A stretch of 55,589 nucleotides of DNA from positions 35 through 55,623 of the forward strand of contig NZ_SJFN01000031.1 in assembly GCF_004328075.1 (NCBI RefSeq), read 5' to 3'. This document shows positions 25,636 to 34,806 of the stretch, in pieces. Under the pieces are notes generated by a model. That model made no database searches. It had not been told where the DNA came from and saw nothing but the letters and a program-made list of their open reading frames with translations. The position numbers were made by a program, and so were the translations under genes. Numbering within the stretch: position 1 is the stretch's first letter; each line of letters begins with the position of its first letter. This DNA is from Siculibacillus lacustris (GTDB lineage Bacteria > Pseudomonadota > Alphaproteobacteria > Rhizobiales > Ancalomicrobiaceae).

Positions 25636-27047
25636 CCCAGCCCCGCACGCCCGCCCCACCGCCGGGACCGCCGTCGCTCTGGAGCCTGCGCAACGAGCCG
25701 CTGGTGCGCGCCCGGCTGGGCTGGCGCCGCTTCACCCGGGCGCTGGCCGACCGCATGCCCAAGGGGCTCTACGCCCGCTCGCTGCTGATCGTCCTGCTGC
25801 CGATGCTGATCCTCCAGTCGGTGGTCGCCTATGTCTTCATGGAGCGCCACTGGCAGCTGGTCACCCGCCGTCTGTCGGAAGCGCTGACCCGCGACATCGC
25901 CGCGGTGATCTCGGTGGTCGAGACCGCCCCGAAAGATTCCGACTTCGCCCGCATCACCGAGATCGCCCGGCGCGACCTCGGCATATCCGTGGCGATCCTG
26001 CCGGGCGGCGAACTGCCGCCGTCGATGCCCAAGCCGTTCTTCTCGCTGCTCGACAGCGCGCTCTCCGACGAGATCGTGACCCGCATCGACCGCCCCTTCT
26101 GGATCGACACGGTCGGCAAGTCGGACTGGATCGAGATCCGCATTCCGACTTCCGCCGGCATCCTCAAGGTGATCGCCCGCCGCTCCCAGGCCTATGCCTC
26201 CAATTCCCACATCTTCCTGGTGTGGATGTTCGGCACCTCGATCGTCCTATTGGCCATCGCCATCCTGTTCCTGCGCAACCAGATCCGGCCGATCCAACAG
26301 CTCGCCGACGCGGCCGAGGGCTTCGGCAAGGGCCGGCCGATCGGCGACTTCACGCCGCGCGGGGCGCGCGAGGTGCGCCGCGCCGGCGAGGCCTTCGCCG
26401 AGATGCGGCGGCGCATCGAGCGCCAGATCGAACAGCGCACCGCCATGCTCGCCGGCGTCAGCCACGACCTGCGCACCGTGCTCACCCGCTTCCGCCTGCA
26501 ACTGGCGCTGTTGCCGCCCGGCACCGAGATCGAGGCCTTCGAGGCCGACGTCGGCGAGATGCAGGCGATGCTCGAGGCCTATCTCGCCTTCGCCCGCGGC
26601 GACGGCGGCGAGGCGGCGCAACCCACCGACATCGCCGAGATGTTGCGCTCGATCGCCGCCGAAGCCGATCGCGCCGGCTTCGAAGTGGTCCAGACCTTCG
26701 ACGGCGAGCCCTTCGTCACCGTCCGTCCCAACGCCTTCAAACGCCTGGTCGGCAATCTCGTCGGCAACGCCTGCCGCCACGGCGAGCAGGTCACCGTCGC
26801 CGCCCGCCACACCCACGGCTGGCTGACCATCGTCGTCGACGACGACGGCCCCGGCATCCCCGAGGCCGAGCGCGACAACGTCTTCCGCCCGTTCTACCGG
26901 CTCGACGAGGCGCGCAACCAGGACGAGGGCGGCTCGGGCCTCGGGTTGGCGATCGCCCGCGACATCGCCCGCGGCCACGGCGGCGACATCACCCTCGACG
27001 ACGGCCCGCTCGGGGGCCTGCGCGCGGTGATCCGCATCCCCGGCTGA
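25632..27047 (+). CDS. EnvZ-type sensor histidine kinase
   Basis: The 471-residue kinase has TM1 at about 45-65, a periplasmic sensor of about 140 residues, TM2 near 195-215 and a HAMP segment (IRPIQQLADAAEGFGKG). The DHp domain carries H278 (GVSHDLRTVLTRFRLQ) and the HATPase region shows N (NLVGNACRHG), G1 (DDDGPGIP), F (FRPFYRLD) and G2 (GGSGLGLAIARDIARGHGG). The DHp motif has Val where Pro is usual (DLRTVLTR), seen in many alphaproteobacterial EnvZ-like kinases. It overlaps the response regulator by four bases. Signal unknown. Confidence 0.95.
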   Translation: MTQPRTPAPPPGPPSLWSLRNEPLVRARLGWRRFTRALADRMPKGLYARSLLIVLLPMLILQSVVAYVFMERHWQLVTRRLSEALTRDIAAVISVVETAPKDSDFARITEIARRDLGISVAILPGGELPPSMPKPFFSLLDSALSDEIVTRIDRPFWIDTVGKSDWIEIRIPTSAGILKVIARRSQAYASNSHIFLVWMFGTSIVLLAIAILFLRNQIRPIQQLADAAEGFGKGRPIGDFTPRGAREVRRAGEAFAEMRRRIERQIEQRTAMLAGVSHDLRTVLTRFRLQLALLPPGTEIEAFEADVGEMQAMLEAYLAFARGDGGEAAQPTDIAEMLRSIAAEADRAGFEVVQTFDGEPFVTVRPNAFKRLVGNLVGNACRHGEQVTVAARHTHGWLTIVVDDDGPGIPEAERDNVFRPFYRLDEARNQDEGGSGLGLAIARDIARGHGGDITLDDGPLGGLRAVIRIPG

Positions 27048-27309
27048 CCGGCCCGAGGAAGCCCGAGATTACCCGGCGTCATTCCGCCGACTACACGACC
27101 TCGCGACAGGTTCGTCGATTACAATTTTCACGAGATGTCGTTGCAGTTTACAGGGTTTCAAATCGAAATCCGAAGATCCGATTGATTTCCACTCTCCCGA
27201 TGCCGCCTATCTTCCCTTTGCGCGAAAGAAGCCGGCTCTTCTTCACGGTTCGTTACACAAGTTCGAGGATCTTGGGGATACCCCTTATTCACAACGGAAG
27301 TTTCCCCGC
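27048..27309 (+). other. AT-richer upstream region of the second chemoreceptor
   Basis: These 262 bases are clearly less GC-rich than the surroundings, especially around 27110-27260, consistent with a promoter region. A short inverted repeat AAGAAG-CCGGCT-CTTCTT lies near 27226-27243. No confident -35/-10 pair, CtrA box or open frame was found. Confidence 0.4.
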
Positions 27310-29397
27310 ATGAACACGGTGTCGGCAAATTCGATCCTGAGGCTCGTCATCGGCGCGCTCGCGGCCGTCGCGCTCGTCATGCTGGCGTCCGGCGCGATGT
27401 CGTCCTGGTCGCGACTCCAGTCCCAGAACCGGATTTCCGCCGTCGCGGAAACCTCGACCCACATTTTCACCGCGCTGCAGAACCTGCGGCTCGACCGCTC
27501 GACGTCCAATCGCGAACTGCTCGCCGACAAGACCGGGGGTCATACGCAGGCGGTCAAGGACATGCGCGAGAAGGAAGTTTCGGCGCTGACGCGCACGCTC
27601 GCCGGCATGAAGACCTTCGACTTTCCGCAGAAGGACGCGACCATCGCCGCGCTCGACGGCGCGCTGCGCAAGCTGACGGCGCTGCACGAGGAATCGACCG
27701 CCGCGATGCAGCGGCCCAAGGCCGAGCGTCGCGCCGGCCTCGCCACCGATCTCTCCGGCCACATCACCGCCCTGCTCGACCAGCTCGACGAGATCGGCGC
27801 GCGCTTCAATCAGTTGGTCGAGTTCGAAGATCCGCTGATCGACAAACTCTTCGACATCAAGCAGGAGGCCTGGGCCGGCCGTTCCGCCGCCGGCGACGCC
27901 TCGGTGGTCGTCTCCAACGCCACCGCCGGTCTCGCCCTGCCGCCTGACGTCGTGCTCAAGCAGGCGGTGGCCCGCGCCGCGGCGGTCGCCCATTTCGAGG
28001 CCCTGTCGGACCTCGCCAAGGGCCTGCCGCAGACGCCCGCCCTGACCGCGGCGATCCGCAAGGTCGCCGACGACTTCGTCGCGCCGACCTTCGCCGACAC
28101 CCTGAACCGTCAGCTGTCGGCGGTCCTGGCCGGCGCCAAGCCGCCGCTCGACACCGACGGCTGGACCGGCTGGGTGGTGCCGCGCATCTCGACCTTCACC
28201 GCCGTCGCCGAAGCGGCGCTGAAGATGGCGATCGACCACGCCGCCGAGTCGAAGTCCGCCGCGACCACCTCGCTGGTGACCCAGATCGCCCTGCTGCTGA
28301 CCGGCCTCGCGGTCGCCGCCGGCGCCATGCTCCTGGTGTCGCACCGCGTCACCCGCCCGCTGCTGATCATCGAGGGGCGCATGCTCCAGCTCGCCCGCGG
28401 CGACCTCGCAGTCGACGTGCCCTACACCACCCGCGGTGACGAGATCGGCGGCCTCGGCCGGGCGATGCAGACCTTCAAGACCAACATGCAGGAGACCGAG
28501 CGCCTGCGTGCCCTCCAGGTCGAGCAGGAGCAAACCGCCGGAGCGACCCGCCGGCGCGAGATGAACGACCTCGCCGATCGCTTCGATCGCGCCATCGGCA
28601 CGGTGGTCGACACCGTCGCCACTGCCGCCACCGAGCTGCAGTCCGCCGCCCGGACCCTGACCGCCACCGCCGACGAGACCCAGGAACGCTCGGTCGCGGT
28701 CGCCGCCGCCTCCGAACAGGCCTCCGCCAACGTCGGCACCGTCGCCACCGCCGCCGATCGTCTGGCCGGTTCGGTCGGCGAGATCTCGCGTCAGGTCGCC
28801 CGCTCGGCCGAGATCGCCGCGGAAGCGGTGGTCGAAGCCGAGGACACCAATCGTCGGGTCGAGGGCCTCGCCGTCGCCGCCGACCGGATCGGCTCGATCG
28901 TCGGCCTGATCGCCGAGATCGCCGGCAAGACCAACCTCCTCGCCCTCAACGCCACCATCGAGGCGGCGCGCGCCGGCGAGGCGGGACGCGGCTTCGCGGT
29001 GGTCGCGGCGGAAGTCAAACAGCTCGCCGACCAGACCGCCAAGGCGACCGCCGACATCGGCACCCAGGTCGGGGCGATCCAGACCGCCACCGCCGAGGCC
29101 GCCCAGGCGATCGCCGGCATCGGCCGCACCATCGAGACGATGAACACCATCGCCTCGACCATCTCCCTCGCCGTCGACGCCCAGGGCACCGCCACCGGCG
29201 AGATCTCCGCCAACGTCCGCGAGGCCTCTCAGGGCACCACCGACGTCTCGTCGAACATCTCCGGGGTCACCGCCGCGGCCTCGCAGTCGAGCGCCGCTTC
29301 GTCCCAGGTGCTGGCTTCGGCGACCGCCCTCAGCCGTCAGGCCGAAGTCCTGCGCGGCGAGGTCGGCACCTTCCTGAAGACCGTCCGCTCCGCCTGA
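27310..29397 (+). CDS. Methyl-accepting chemotaxis protein with periplasmic sensor and HAMP
   Basis: The 695-residue transducer has TM1 (about 10-30), a long helical extracytoplasmic sensor of about 290 residues, TM2 (about 320-340), HAMP (VSHRVTRPLLIIEGRMLQLARGDLAVDVPYTTRGDEIGGLGRA) and an MCP signalling domain whose hairpin tip is near residue 538 ([21 protein letters not shown]). The sensor lacks a Cache signature and looks like an all-helical 4-helix-bundle type. Compared with the receptor at 21.0 kb it has a similar C-terminal coiled coil but a different input. It is transcribed alone from an AT-richer upstream region. No CheR/B tail pentapeptide is seen (ends KTVRSA). Confidence 0.94.
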   Translation: MNTVSANSILRLVIGALAAVALVMLASGAMSSWSRLQSQNRISAVAETSTHIFTALQNLRLDRSTSNRELLADKTGGHTQAVKDMREKEVSALTRTLAGMKTFDFPQKDATIAALDGALRKLTALHEESTAAMQRPKAERRAGLATDLSGHITALLDQLDEIGARFNQLVEFEDPLIDKLFDIKQEAWAGRSAAGDASVVVSNATAGLALPPDVVLKQAVARAAAVAHFEALSDLAKGLPQTPALTAAIRKVADDFVAPTFADTLNRQLSAVLAGAKPPLDTDGWTGWVVPRISTFTAVAEAALKMAIDHAAESKSAATTSLVTQIALLLTGLAVAAGAMLLVSHRVTRPLLIIEGRMLQLARGDLAVDVPYTTRGDEIGGLGRAMQTFKTNMQETERLRALQVEQEQTAGATRRREMNDLADRFDRAIGTVVDTVATAATELQSAARTLTATADETQERSVAVAAASEQASANVGTVATAADRLAGSVGEISRQVARSAEIAAEAVVEAEDTNRRVEGLAVAADRIGSIVGLIAEIAGKTNLLALNATIEAARAGEAGRGFAVVAAEVKQLADQTAKATADIGTQVGAIQTATAEAAQAIAGIGRTIETMNTIASTISLAVDAQGTATGEISANVREASQGTTDVSSNISGVTAAASQSSAASSQVLASATALSRQAEVLRGEVGTFLKTVRSA

Positions 29398-29442
29398 TCT
29401 CCGCGCGCGGCGATGTCCCTCCCGGGGCATCGCCCGCCGGGC

Positions 29443-30108
29443 TCAGATGCTCGGGTCGAAGGCCGTCTCGCGGGCCGCCGCCGACGGCCGCCGGGCACGA
29501 TCGCAGGCGCGGGTCGCGAGATCCTCGAACCACCGCACCCGCGCGTCGATGCGCTCCAGCCGATCGAGCGCCTTGTCCAGCGCCGCCATGGTCTTGGGCA
29601 GGCCCGGTTCGGCATCGTCGAGGAAGGTCGACAGCAGGCAGCCGAGCGACACGGCCAGCGCCGGCGCCCGCAGGCGACCGGTCAGCCCCACCGTCGAAAC
29701 GCCCGCCGCCTCCAGCATCCAGTTCTGCGAGCCGACGCTGATCCGTGCCAGCCGGCAGGCGAGCAGCGGGTCGGTGCGCGCCGCTCGGTCGAGACCGGCG
29801 AGCCCCGCGCGGTAGGGCGCCAACAGATCGAAGCGCCGCATCAACACGTCGCGCAGCCGCTCGCGCGCGGGCTCGCCGGCCAGTTCCGGATCGCCGCCGG
29901 CCAGCACGCCAATGTCGATGCGCCGGGCGAAACTCTCGAGAATGTCGAAGGGACCGTCGAAGCTTCGCCGGAGGTCCGCCAGATCGATCCCCGCCCGCGC
30001 GGCGATGTCGCTCGGACGGATGTCGGCGAAGCGCTTCTCGCCCGCCAGCGCCAGCAGCGCCTCTTCGATCGTCTTCATCTGCTCGTCGTCGGCCATGATC
30101 GCCTCCAT
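29443..30108 (-). CDS. TetR/AcrR-like protein (COQ9-like type)
   Basis: The 221-residue product has an N-terminal TetR-type HTH (EALLALAGEKRFADIRPSDIAARAGIDLADLRRSFDGPFDILESFARRID, about residues 12-65). Its helical C-terminal region resembles the alphaproteobacterial group related to COQ9, where the second helix often departs from a DNA-reading sequence. It could therefore be a repressor or a lipid/quinone-related COQ9-like protein. Start 30108 has GGGAG 7 bases upstream; an alternative ATG lies 12 bases further in. A 7-bp inverted repeat overlaps the ribosome-binding site, suggesting autoregulation. Confidence 0.75.
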   Translation of the reverse strand: MEAIMADDEQMKTIEEALLALAGEKRFADIRPSDIAARAGIDLADLRRSFDGPFDILESFARRIDIGVLAGGDPELAGEPARERLRDVLMRRFDLLAPYRAGLAGLDRAARTDPLLACRLARISVGSQNWMLEAAGVSTVGLTGRLRAPALAVSLGCLLSTFLDDAEPGLPKTMAALDKALDRLERIDARVRWFEDLATRACDRARRPSAAARETAFDPSI

Positions 30109-30114
30109 CGCTGA

Positions 30115-30132
30115 GCTCCCTAGATAGGGAGC
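30115..30132 (-). promoter_or_regulatory. Inverted repeat over the ribosome-binding site of the TetR-like gene
   Basis: GCTCCCT (30115-30121), AGAT, AGGGAGC (30126-30132) is a perfect 7-bp inverted repeat. On the minus strand it contains the AGGGAG ribosome-binding site for the start at 30108. It could be an operator for the encoded protein, or an mRNA hairpin hiding the ribosome-binding site. Confidence 0.5.
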
Positions 30133-30165
30133 CGCGACGGCCTCGACCAGGGCCGCGGCGTGACC

Positions 30166-31098
30166 TCAGTCGAACAGGCTCGACACCGACTTTTCCTGGG
30201 CGGTGCGGGCGATCGCCTCGCCGATCAGCGGGGCGATCGACAGGACGCGGATGTTGGCCGCCGCCCGGACCGCTTCCGTCGGCTGGATCGAATCGGTGAT
30301 CACCAGTTCCTTGAGGTTCGACGCCGAGATGCGGGTCACCGCGCCGCCCGACAGCACGCCGTGGGTGCAATAGGCCGAGACGTCCTTGGCGCCGCGGGCG
30401 AGCAGCGCTTCCGCCGCGTTGCACAGGGTGCCGCCGGAATCGATGATGTCGTCGACCAGGATGCACGACCGGCCTTCGACGTTGCCGATGACGTTCATCA
30501 CTTCCGATTCGCCGGCCCGTTCGCGGCGCTTGTCGACGATCGCCAGTTGCGCGTCGATGCGCTTGGCCAGCGCTCGGGCGCGGACCACGCCGCCGACGTC
30601 GGGCGAAACGACCATGACGGTGCCCGGCGCATAGCGCTCCTTGATGTCGCGCATCATCACCGGCGCCGCATAGAGGTTGTCGGTCGGGATGTCGAAGAAG
30701 CCCTGAATCTGGCCGGCGTGGAGATCGAGGGTCAGCACCCGGTCGGCGCCGGCATGGGTGATGATGTTGGCGACCAACTTGGCCGAGATCGGCGTGCGCG
30801 GCCCGGGTTTGCGGTCCTGGCGGGCGTAACCGAAATAGGGCAGCACCGCGGTGATGCGCTTGGCCGACGACCGACGCAGCGCGTCGATCATGATCAGCAG
30901 TTCCATCAGGTGGTCGTTGGCCGGGTAGCTCGTCGACTGGAGGACGAAGGTGTCCTCGCCGCGGACGTTCTCCTGGATCTCGACGAAGATCTCCTGGTCG
31001 GCGAAACGTCGCACCAGACAGCTCGACAGCGGAATCTCGAGATACTTGGTGATCGCCTCGGCGAGCGCGCGGTTCGAATTGCCGCAGACGAGCTTCAT
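30166..31098 (-). CDS. prs: Ribose-phosphate pyrophosphokinase
   Basis: The 310-residue PRPP synthase converts ribose-5-phosphate and ATP to PRPP, the precursor for nucleotides, His, Trp and NAD. It shows [40 protein letters not shown], the flexible-loop [17 protein letters not shown], the cation-binding [18 protein letters not shown], and the PRPP loop [20 protein letters not shown]. Length and motifs fit class I Prs. The apt gene at 47 kb uses its product. It is preceded by a candidate promoter at 31190-31218 and an 80-base leader. Confidence 0.98.
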   Translation of the reverse strand: MKLVCGNSNRALAEAITKYLEIPLSSCLVRRFADQEIFVEIQENVRGEDTFVLQSTSYPANDHLMELLIMIDALRRSSAKRITAVLPYFGYARQDRKPGPRTPISAKLVANIITHAGADRVLTLDLHAGQIQGFFDIPTDNLYAAPVMMRDIKERYAPGTVMVVSPDVGGVVRARALAKRIDAQLAIVDKRRERAGESEVMNVIGNVEGRSCILVDDIIDSGGTLCNAAEALLARGAKDVSAYCTHGVLSGGAVTRISASNLKELVITDSIQPTEAVRAAANIRVLSIAPLIGEAIARTAQEKSVSSLFD

Positions 31099-31189
31099 CG
31101 GATGCCTCTTTTCGACCGGGGGACCGCGACGATCGGCGTCCCGCTCCGAAACGCGTTGGACGCCCGCGGGGGGCGTCCTGTTGGCAGGC

Positions 31190-31218
31190 CTTTTAACAAG
31201 CACGAACCGCGCCGTAAA
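31190..31218 (-). promoter_or_regulatory. Candidate prs promoter
   Basis: On the minus strand TTTACG (31213-31218), a 17-base spacer and TAAAAG (31190-31195), in the only AT-rich patch of the region, would start prs mRNA near 31183. Both elements match 4/6. Confidence 0.4.
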
Positions 31219-31264
31219 CCGACCTTCTCGTCGACGCGCATCACGGCGACGGCACCACCGGCCG

Positions 31265-31819
31265 TCATCCGTCGGCGCGCGTCAGCCACGCCTTGATCGC
31301 CCGCACCGCCCGCGACGCCAGACGGGTCTGGCCGTCGACGGTCATGCCGGCCCAGGCGTCGCCCTCCGCCTGATTGCCGAGCTCCTGGCCGATGATCCGC
31401 TGCACCCGCCGCCCGCTGGCGTCGTAGATGTCGTAGGTGAACAGGAAGGTGGTCGCGGTGTTGTTGCCCAGCGCCACGAAATGCCCCTGAATCCGGTAGG
31501 TCGCCGGTTCCTCCAGGCGGTGCACCAGGGTGATCCCGGCGCCCGGCGCCTGCATCCGGAAGCGGGTGTAGATGCCGTCGCCGATGGTCACCGGCACGCC
31601 GGTGAAGGGCAGCATCTGTACCGTCACCATGCCCGCCGGCGGCTGCGCCTTCAGCGGCGGCAGCCGCGTCTCGCCGCTCAGCACCGAACCGGCGTCGCCG
31701 GAGGTACCGGCCGCGCCGCAGCCGACCAGCAGCGCGAGGCCACAGAGCGCCGCGCCGATCCGCACCGACGCGGCGAGACGCCGGCGGCGGCGATCGGGAC
31801 GGGGAACGGATCCGGTCAT
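31265..31819 (-). CDS. Lipoprotein of unknown function
   Basis: The 184-residue product has an Arg-rich N-terminus and a lipobox LLVGC with Cys34 as the lipid-modified residue. The mature part shows [57 protein letters not shown] and a terminal helix. Such lipoproteins sit beside prs and pgeF in many Rhizobiales, with no known role. The mention of a basic, tandem-Arg start raises Tat export, but no clear SRRxFLK motif exists. The start at 31819 is preferred because it directly precedes the signal peptide. It is 82 bases downstream of pgeF and probably in the same leftward transcript. Confidence 0.82.
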   Translation of the reverse strand: MTGSVPRPDRRRRRLAASVRIGAALCGLALLVGCGAAGTSGDAGSVLSGETRLPPLKAQPPAGMVTVQMLPFTGVPVTIGDGIYTRFRMQAPGAGITLVHRLEEPATYRIQGHFVALGNNTATTFLFTYDIYDASGRRVQRIIGQELGNQAEGDAWAGMTVDGQTRLASRAVRAIKAWLTRADG

Positions 31820-31901
31820 GGCGCGATGCCTCTCGGGAACGGGGAATGCGTGGGGTTGTCTAGCCGGAAAGCGGGCGCCGGTCCACCACGCCGGCGGTGC
31901 T

Positions 31902-32669
31902 TCACGCCGCCCGCACCGTGATCGCCGCGACCAGACGGCCGTAGTCGGCCTCGCCACGCCGGGTGGTGCGACGATAGGAGAAGAATCGCGCCTCGTCGCC
32001 GTAGGTGCACAGACCGAGGTCACCGATCGCCCCGAGCTCTTCCGCCGCGAGTCGCAGCGCGATGAAGGCCGGCAGATCGAACATCGCATGCCCCGCGCGC
32101 TCGGACGGAGTGAAGAAGCGGGCGTGATCGGCCGATTCGGCGACGAAGCGCTCGACGAACTCCGGCCCGACCTCGTAGGCCGCCGCCGATATGGTCGGCC
32201 CGAGCACCGCGACGATTCGTCCGCGCCGTGCGCCGCACCCGACCATCGCCGCGACCGTCGCCGCGATCACCCCGGACAGCGCCCCTTTCCAGCCGGCATG
32301 GGCCGCCCCGACCACCCCGGCTTCCGCGTCGGCGAACAGGATCGGTCCGCAGTCGGCGGTGGCGATGCCGACCGCCAGCCCCGGCCGCGCCGTCACCAGC
32401 GCATCGACCCGCGGTCCCTCGCCCGGCGCCCACGGCGCCTCGACCACCGCCACGTCGGGCGAATGCACCTGCCACGGCATCAACAGCGCCTCCGGCCCGA
32501 CGCCGAGCCGCGCCGCCACCCGGGCGCGGTTCTCGAATACCGCGGGCCGGGCATCGGCCGAGCCGAGGCCGATGTTGAGGCTGGCGTAGAGCCCTTCCGA
32601 CACCCCGCCCTGGCGGGTGAAGAAGCCGTGCGACAAGGTCGGATGGTCGAGGAGCGGCGATCGGATCAC
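31902..32669 (-). CDS. pgeF: Peptidoglycan editing factor PgeF (YfiH, laccase domain)
   Basis: The 255-residue product belongs to the YfiH/DUF152 family, which removes mis-incorporated L-Ser from peptidoglycan precursors. It was earlier described as a polyphenol oxidase or purine nucleosidase. Metal/catalytic residues are H69 (PWQVHSPDV), C107 (ATADCGPIL) and H124 (AAHAGWKGAL). The GTG start at 32669 is favoured because it overlaps the upstream stop as GTGA and gives the standard LSHGFFTRQGGVSEGLYASLNIG lead-in. It is the last of three overlapping genes (lgt, NDUFAF7-like, pgeF). Confidence 0.94.
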   Translation of the reverse strand: MIRSPLLDHPTLSHGFFTRQGGVSEGLYASLNIGLGSADARPAVFENRARVAARLGVGPEALLMPWQVHSPDVAVVEAPWAPGEGPRVDALVTARPGLAVGIATADCGPILFADAEAGVVGAAHAGWKGALSGVIAATVAAMVGCGARRGRIVAVLGPTISAAAYEVGPEFVERFVAESADHARFFTPSERAGHAMFDLPAFIALRLAAEELGAIGDLGLCTYGDEARFFSYRRTTRRGEADYGRLVAAITVRAA

Positions 32670-33790
32670 GGTGTGGGGTTCCGGACGGGAGGACGGGGAG
32701 ACGGCGGCGGAAAGCCCGGCATGGCGAGGCCCGGCGGGCCGACGGCGAGCACCTTGAACAGCGAGCCCATTTCTTCCGGCCCGACCAGCCGCGCCACCTG
32801 ACCGACCAGCGCCTCGCGGGTCGCCGCGTCCTTGTCGGCACCGAGCCGGCCGGCCCGCTCGGCGAGCCCGAGGGCGAGGAGGAAGTCGCCCTGTTCGATC
32901 GGCCCCTGGACTGCCGCGCCGGTGCGCCATGCCGCCTGGGCCAGCGCCATGAAGTCGACATGGGCGGTGAGATCGGCCTCGCCCGGGCGGCCGAGCGGAT
33001 CGACGTGGGTGTGCGAGCGGATCGCCTGGAAGGTGTCGCCGAAGGCCGGGCCGGCATAGCCGTAGTCGACCGCCAGGATCACCCCGCCGTCGCGCACCAC
33101 GCGCTCGGCCAGCGTCGCCATCACCGCCACTCCGGCGGGCGAGACCTCGACGATCGCCCCTTCGGGCGCGCCGGCCATGAACACCGGCCGCCGCTCGGCC
33201 GGCAGGGTCGTGGGGCCCAACCCGAAGGCGAGGACGCCGTCGTCGTCGAGCCCGACCACCCGCTCGTGCCAGCCGCCGTCGGCCTTCTGGAACTGGCGGA
33301 TCGGCAGGGCGTCGAAGAATTCGTTGGCGATCACCAGCAGCGGACCGGCCGGGATCTCCTCGATGCGTTCGTACCAGGTCGGGGTCAGCGGCCCGCCGGC
33401 CAGCGTCGCCGCCTGTCTGGCGCGCAGCCGCGGGCTGGTCTCGACCAGGCCGAGCCGCGCCGCGGCGAGGAAGGCCGGCACCCGCCGGGCCACCCGCAGC
33501 AGATCGGCCATCAGTGTGCCGCGGCCGGGCCCGAGCTCGATCAGCCGGAACGGCGCCGGGCGCCCGGCGCGCTCCCAGGCCTCGACGATCGCCGCGCCGA
33601 TCACCTCGCCGAACATCTGCGACACTTCCGGCGCCGTGACGAAATCGCCGTCGGCGCCGAAGGGCTCGCGTGCCATGTAGTAGCCGTGCTCGGGATCGCC
33701 GAGGCAGAGCGCCATGTAGTCGTGGACGGCCATCGGACCGTTCAACCGGACGAGCGCCCTGATGCGGTGCTCGAGCGGGGTCGGGCTCAT
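32666..33790 (-). CDS. Class I SAM-dependent methyltransferase, NDUFAF7/MidA-like
   Basis: The 374-residue protein is of the NDUFAF7 (MidA, DUF185) family. Motifs are YMALCLGDPEHGYY, DFVTAPEVSQMFGEVIG, the SAM-binding LIELGPGRGTLMADLL, ANEFFDALPIRQFQ and LAVDYGY. The mitochondrial member dimethylates an Arg of complex I subunit NDUFS2, and a similar target is plausible here. It overlaps lgt by four bases at its start and pgeF by four bases at its end, implying strong translational coupling. The C-terminus ends in a Pro-rich tail. Confidence 0.93.
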   Translation of the reverse strand: MSPTPLEHRIRALVRLNGPMAVHDYMALCLGDPEHGYYMAREPFGADGDFVTAPEVSQMFGEVIGAAIVEAWERAGRPAPFRLIELGPGRGTLMADLLRVARRVPAFLAAARLGLVETSPRLRARQAATLAGGPLTPTWYERIEEIPAGPLLVIANEFFDALPIRQFQKADGGWHERVVGLDDDGVLAFGLGPTTLPAERRPVFMAGAPEGAIVEVSPAGVAVMATLAERVVRDGGVILAVDYGYAGPAFGDTFQAIRSHTHVDPLGRPGEADLTAHVDFMALAQAAWRTGAAVQGPIEQGDFLLALGLAERAGRLGADKDAATREALVGQVARLVGPEEMGSLFKVLAVGPPGLAMPGFPPPSPRPPVRNPTP

Positions 33791-34617
33791 GGCGGATCGC
33801 TCCGCGGCACCCGCCGCGCCGCCCAGATCGCCAGCGCCAGCCCCGCCGCGACCATCGGCAGCGACAGCACCTGCCCCATGGTGACGCCGCCGGCGAGGAA
33901 GCCGAGTTGGGCGTCGGGTTCGCGGAAGAATTCGGCGGCGATCCGCGCCAAGCCGTAGCCGGTGGCGAACAGCCCGGCGAGCAGCCCCGGCCGGCGCAGT
34001 ACGTCGGTGCGCGCGACGATCACCGCGAGAACCGCGAACAGCAGCACCCCCTCGAGCGCCGCCTCGTAGAGCTGGCTCGGATGCCGCGCCACCGGCCCGG
34101 CGTAGGGAAACACCATCGCCCAGGCGACGTCGCTGGTCCGCCCCCACAGTTCGCCGTTCACGAAATTGGCCAGCCGTCCGAAGAACAGGCCGATCGGCGC
34201 GGCGGCGGCGAACAGGTCGAACAGCGTCAGGAACGAAAAGCTGCGGCCGCGGGCGAACAGCACCATCGCCGCCACCGAGCCGAGGAAGCCGCCGTGGAAG
34301 GCCATGCCGCCCTTCCACACCATCACGATCTCGGACGGATTGGCGAGGTAGTGGGCGGGATTGTAGAACAGGACGTAGCCGATGCGTCCGCCGAGCACGA
34401 TGCCCAGCGTCGCCCACAGCACGAAGTCGTCGATCTCCGGCGCGTTCGGCCGCGGCCGTCCGCCCCACGGGCGATCGTCGGCGATCAGCCGGCGCACCCA
34501 CCACCAGCCGATGAGGATGCCGGCGATATAGGCCAGCGCATACCAGCGGATGGCGAGCGGCCCGAGTTGGACCGCGATCGGATCGAATGCCGGGAACGGC
34601 AGGACGTAGAGCGGCAT
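33787..34617 (-). CDS. lgt: Prolipoprotein diacylglyceryl transferase
   Basis: The 276-residue inner-membrane enzyme transfers diacylglyceryl from PG to the lipobox Cys of prolipoproteins. It has about seven TM helices, the catalytic-region MAFHGGFLG (H108), and the Lgt signature FGRLANFVNGELWGR (R148, N151, N154, E156), plus RHPSQLYEA. The start at 34617 gives the common Lgt N-terminus. It overlaps the methyltransferase start by four bases. It is divergent from ubiK. Confidence 0.97.
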   Translation of the reverse strand: MPLYVLPFPAFDPIAVQLGPLAIRWYALAYIAGILIGWWWVRRLIADDRPWGGRPRPNAPEIDDFVLWATLGIVLGGRIGYVLFYNPAHYLANPSEIVMVWKGGMAFHGGFLGSVAAMVLFARGRSFSFLTLFDLFAAAAPIGLFFGRLANFVNGELWGRTSDVAWAMVFPYAGPVARHPSQLYEAALEGVLLFAVLAVIVARTDVLRRPGLLAGLFATGYGLARIAAEFFREPDAQLGFLAGGVTMGQVLSLPMVAAGLALAIWAARRVPRSDPP

Positions 34618-34716
34618 GTCGGCGGGGTCTCGCGGGGATCCGGGGCGCGGCTCGGACAGTGGGATGCCCGGCGACCCGCGTCAAGCACCGCACCGCTGGC
34701 GAGGCCCCCGCCACCC

Positions 34717-34745
34717 TTGCGAGGTCGGACTCGGCACCCCATAAC
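34717..34745 (+). promoter_or_regulatory. Candidate promoter of ubiK-DUF523
   Basis: TTGCGA (34717-34722), a 17-base spacer and CATAAC (34740-34745) lie 62 bases before the ubiK start. This matches the TTGCnn-17-CATAAn form seen at the cold-shock and rplY genes. Confidence 0.5.
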
Positions 34746-34806
34746 TGGATCGACGCGCAGCCCGCGGGCGCCCCGCGCCCGATCAGCCCCGGTCAGGAGA
34801 CCCGCG

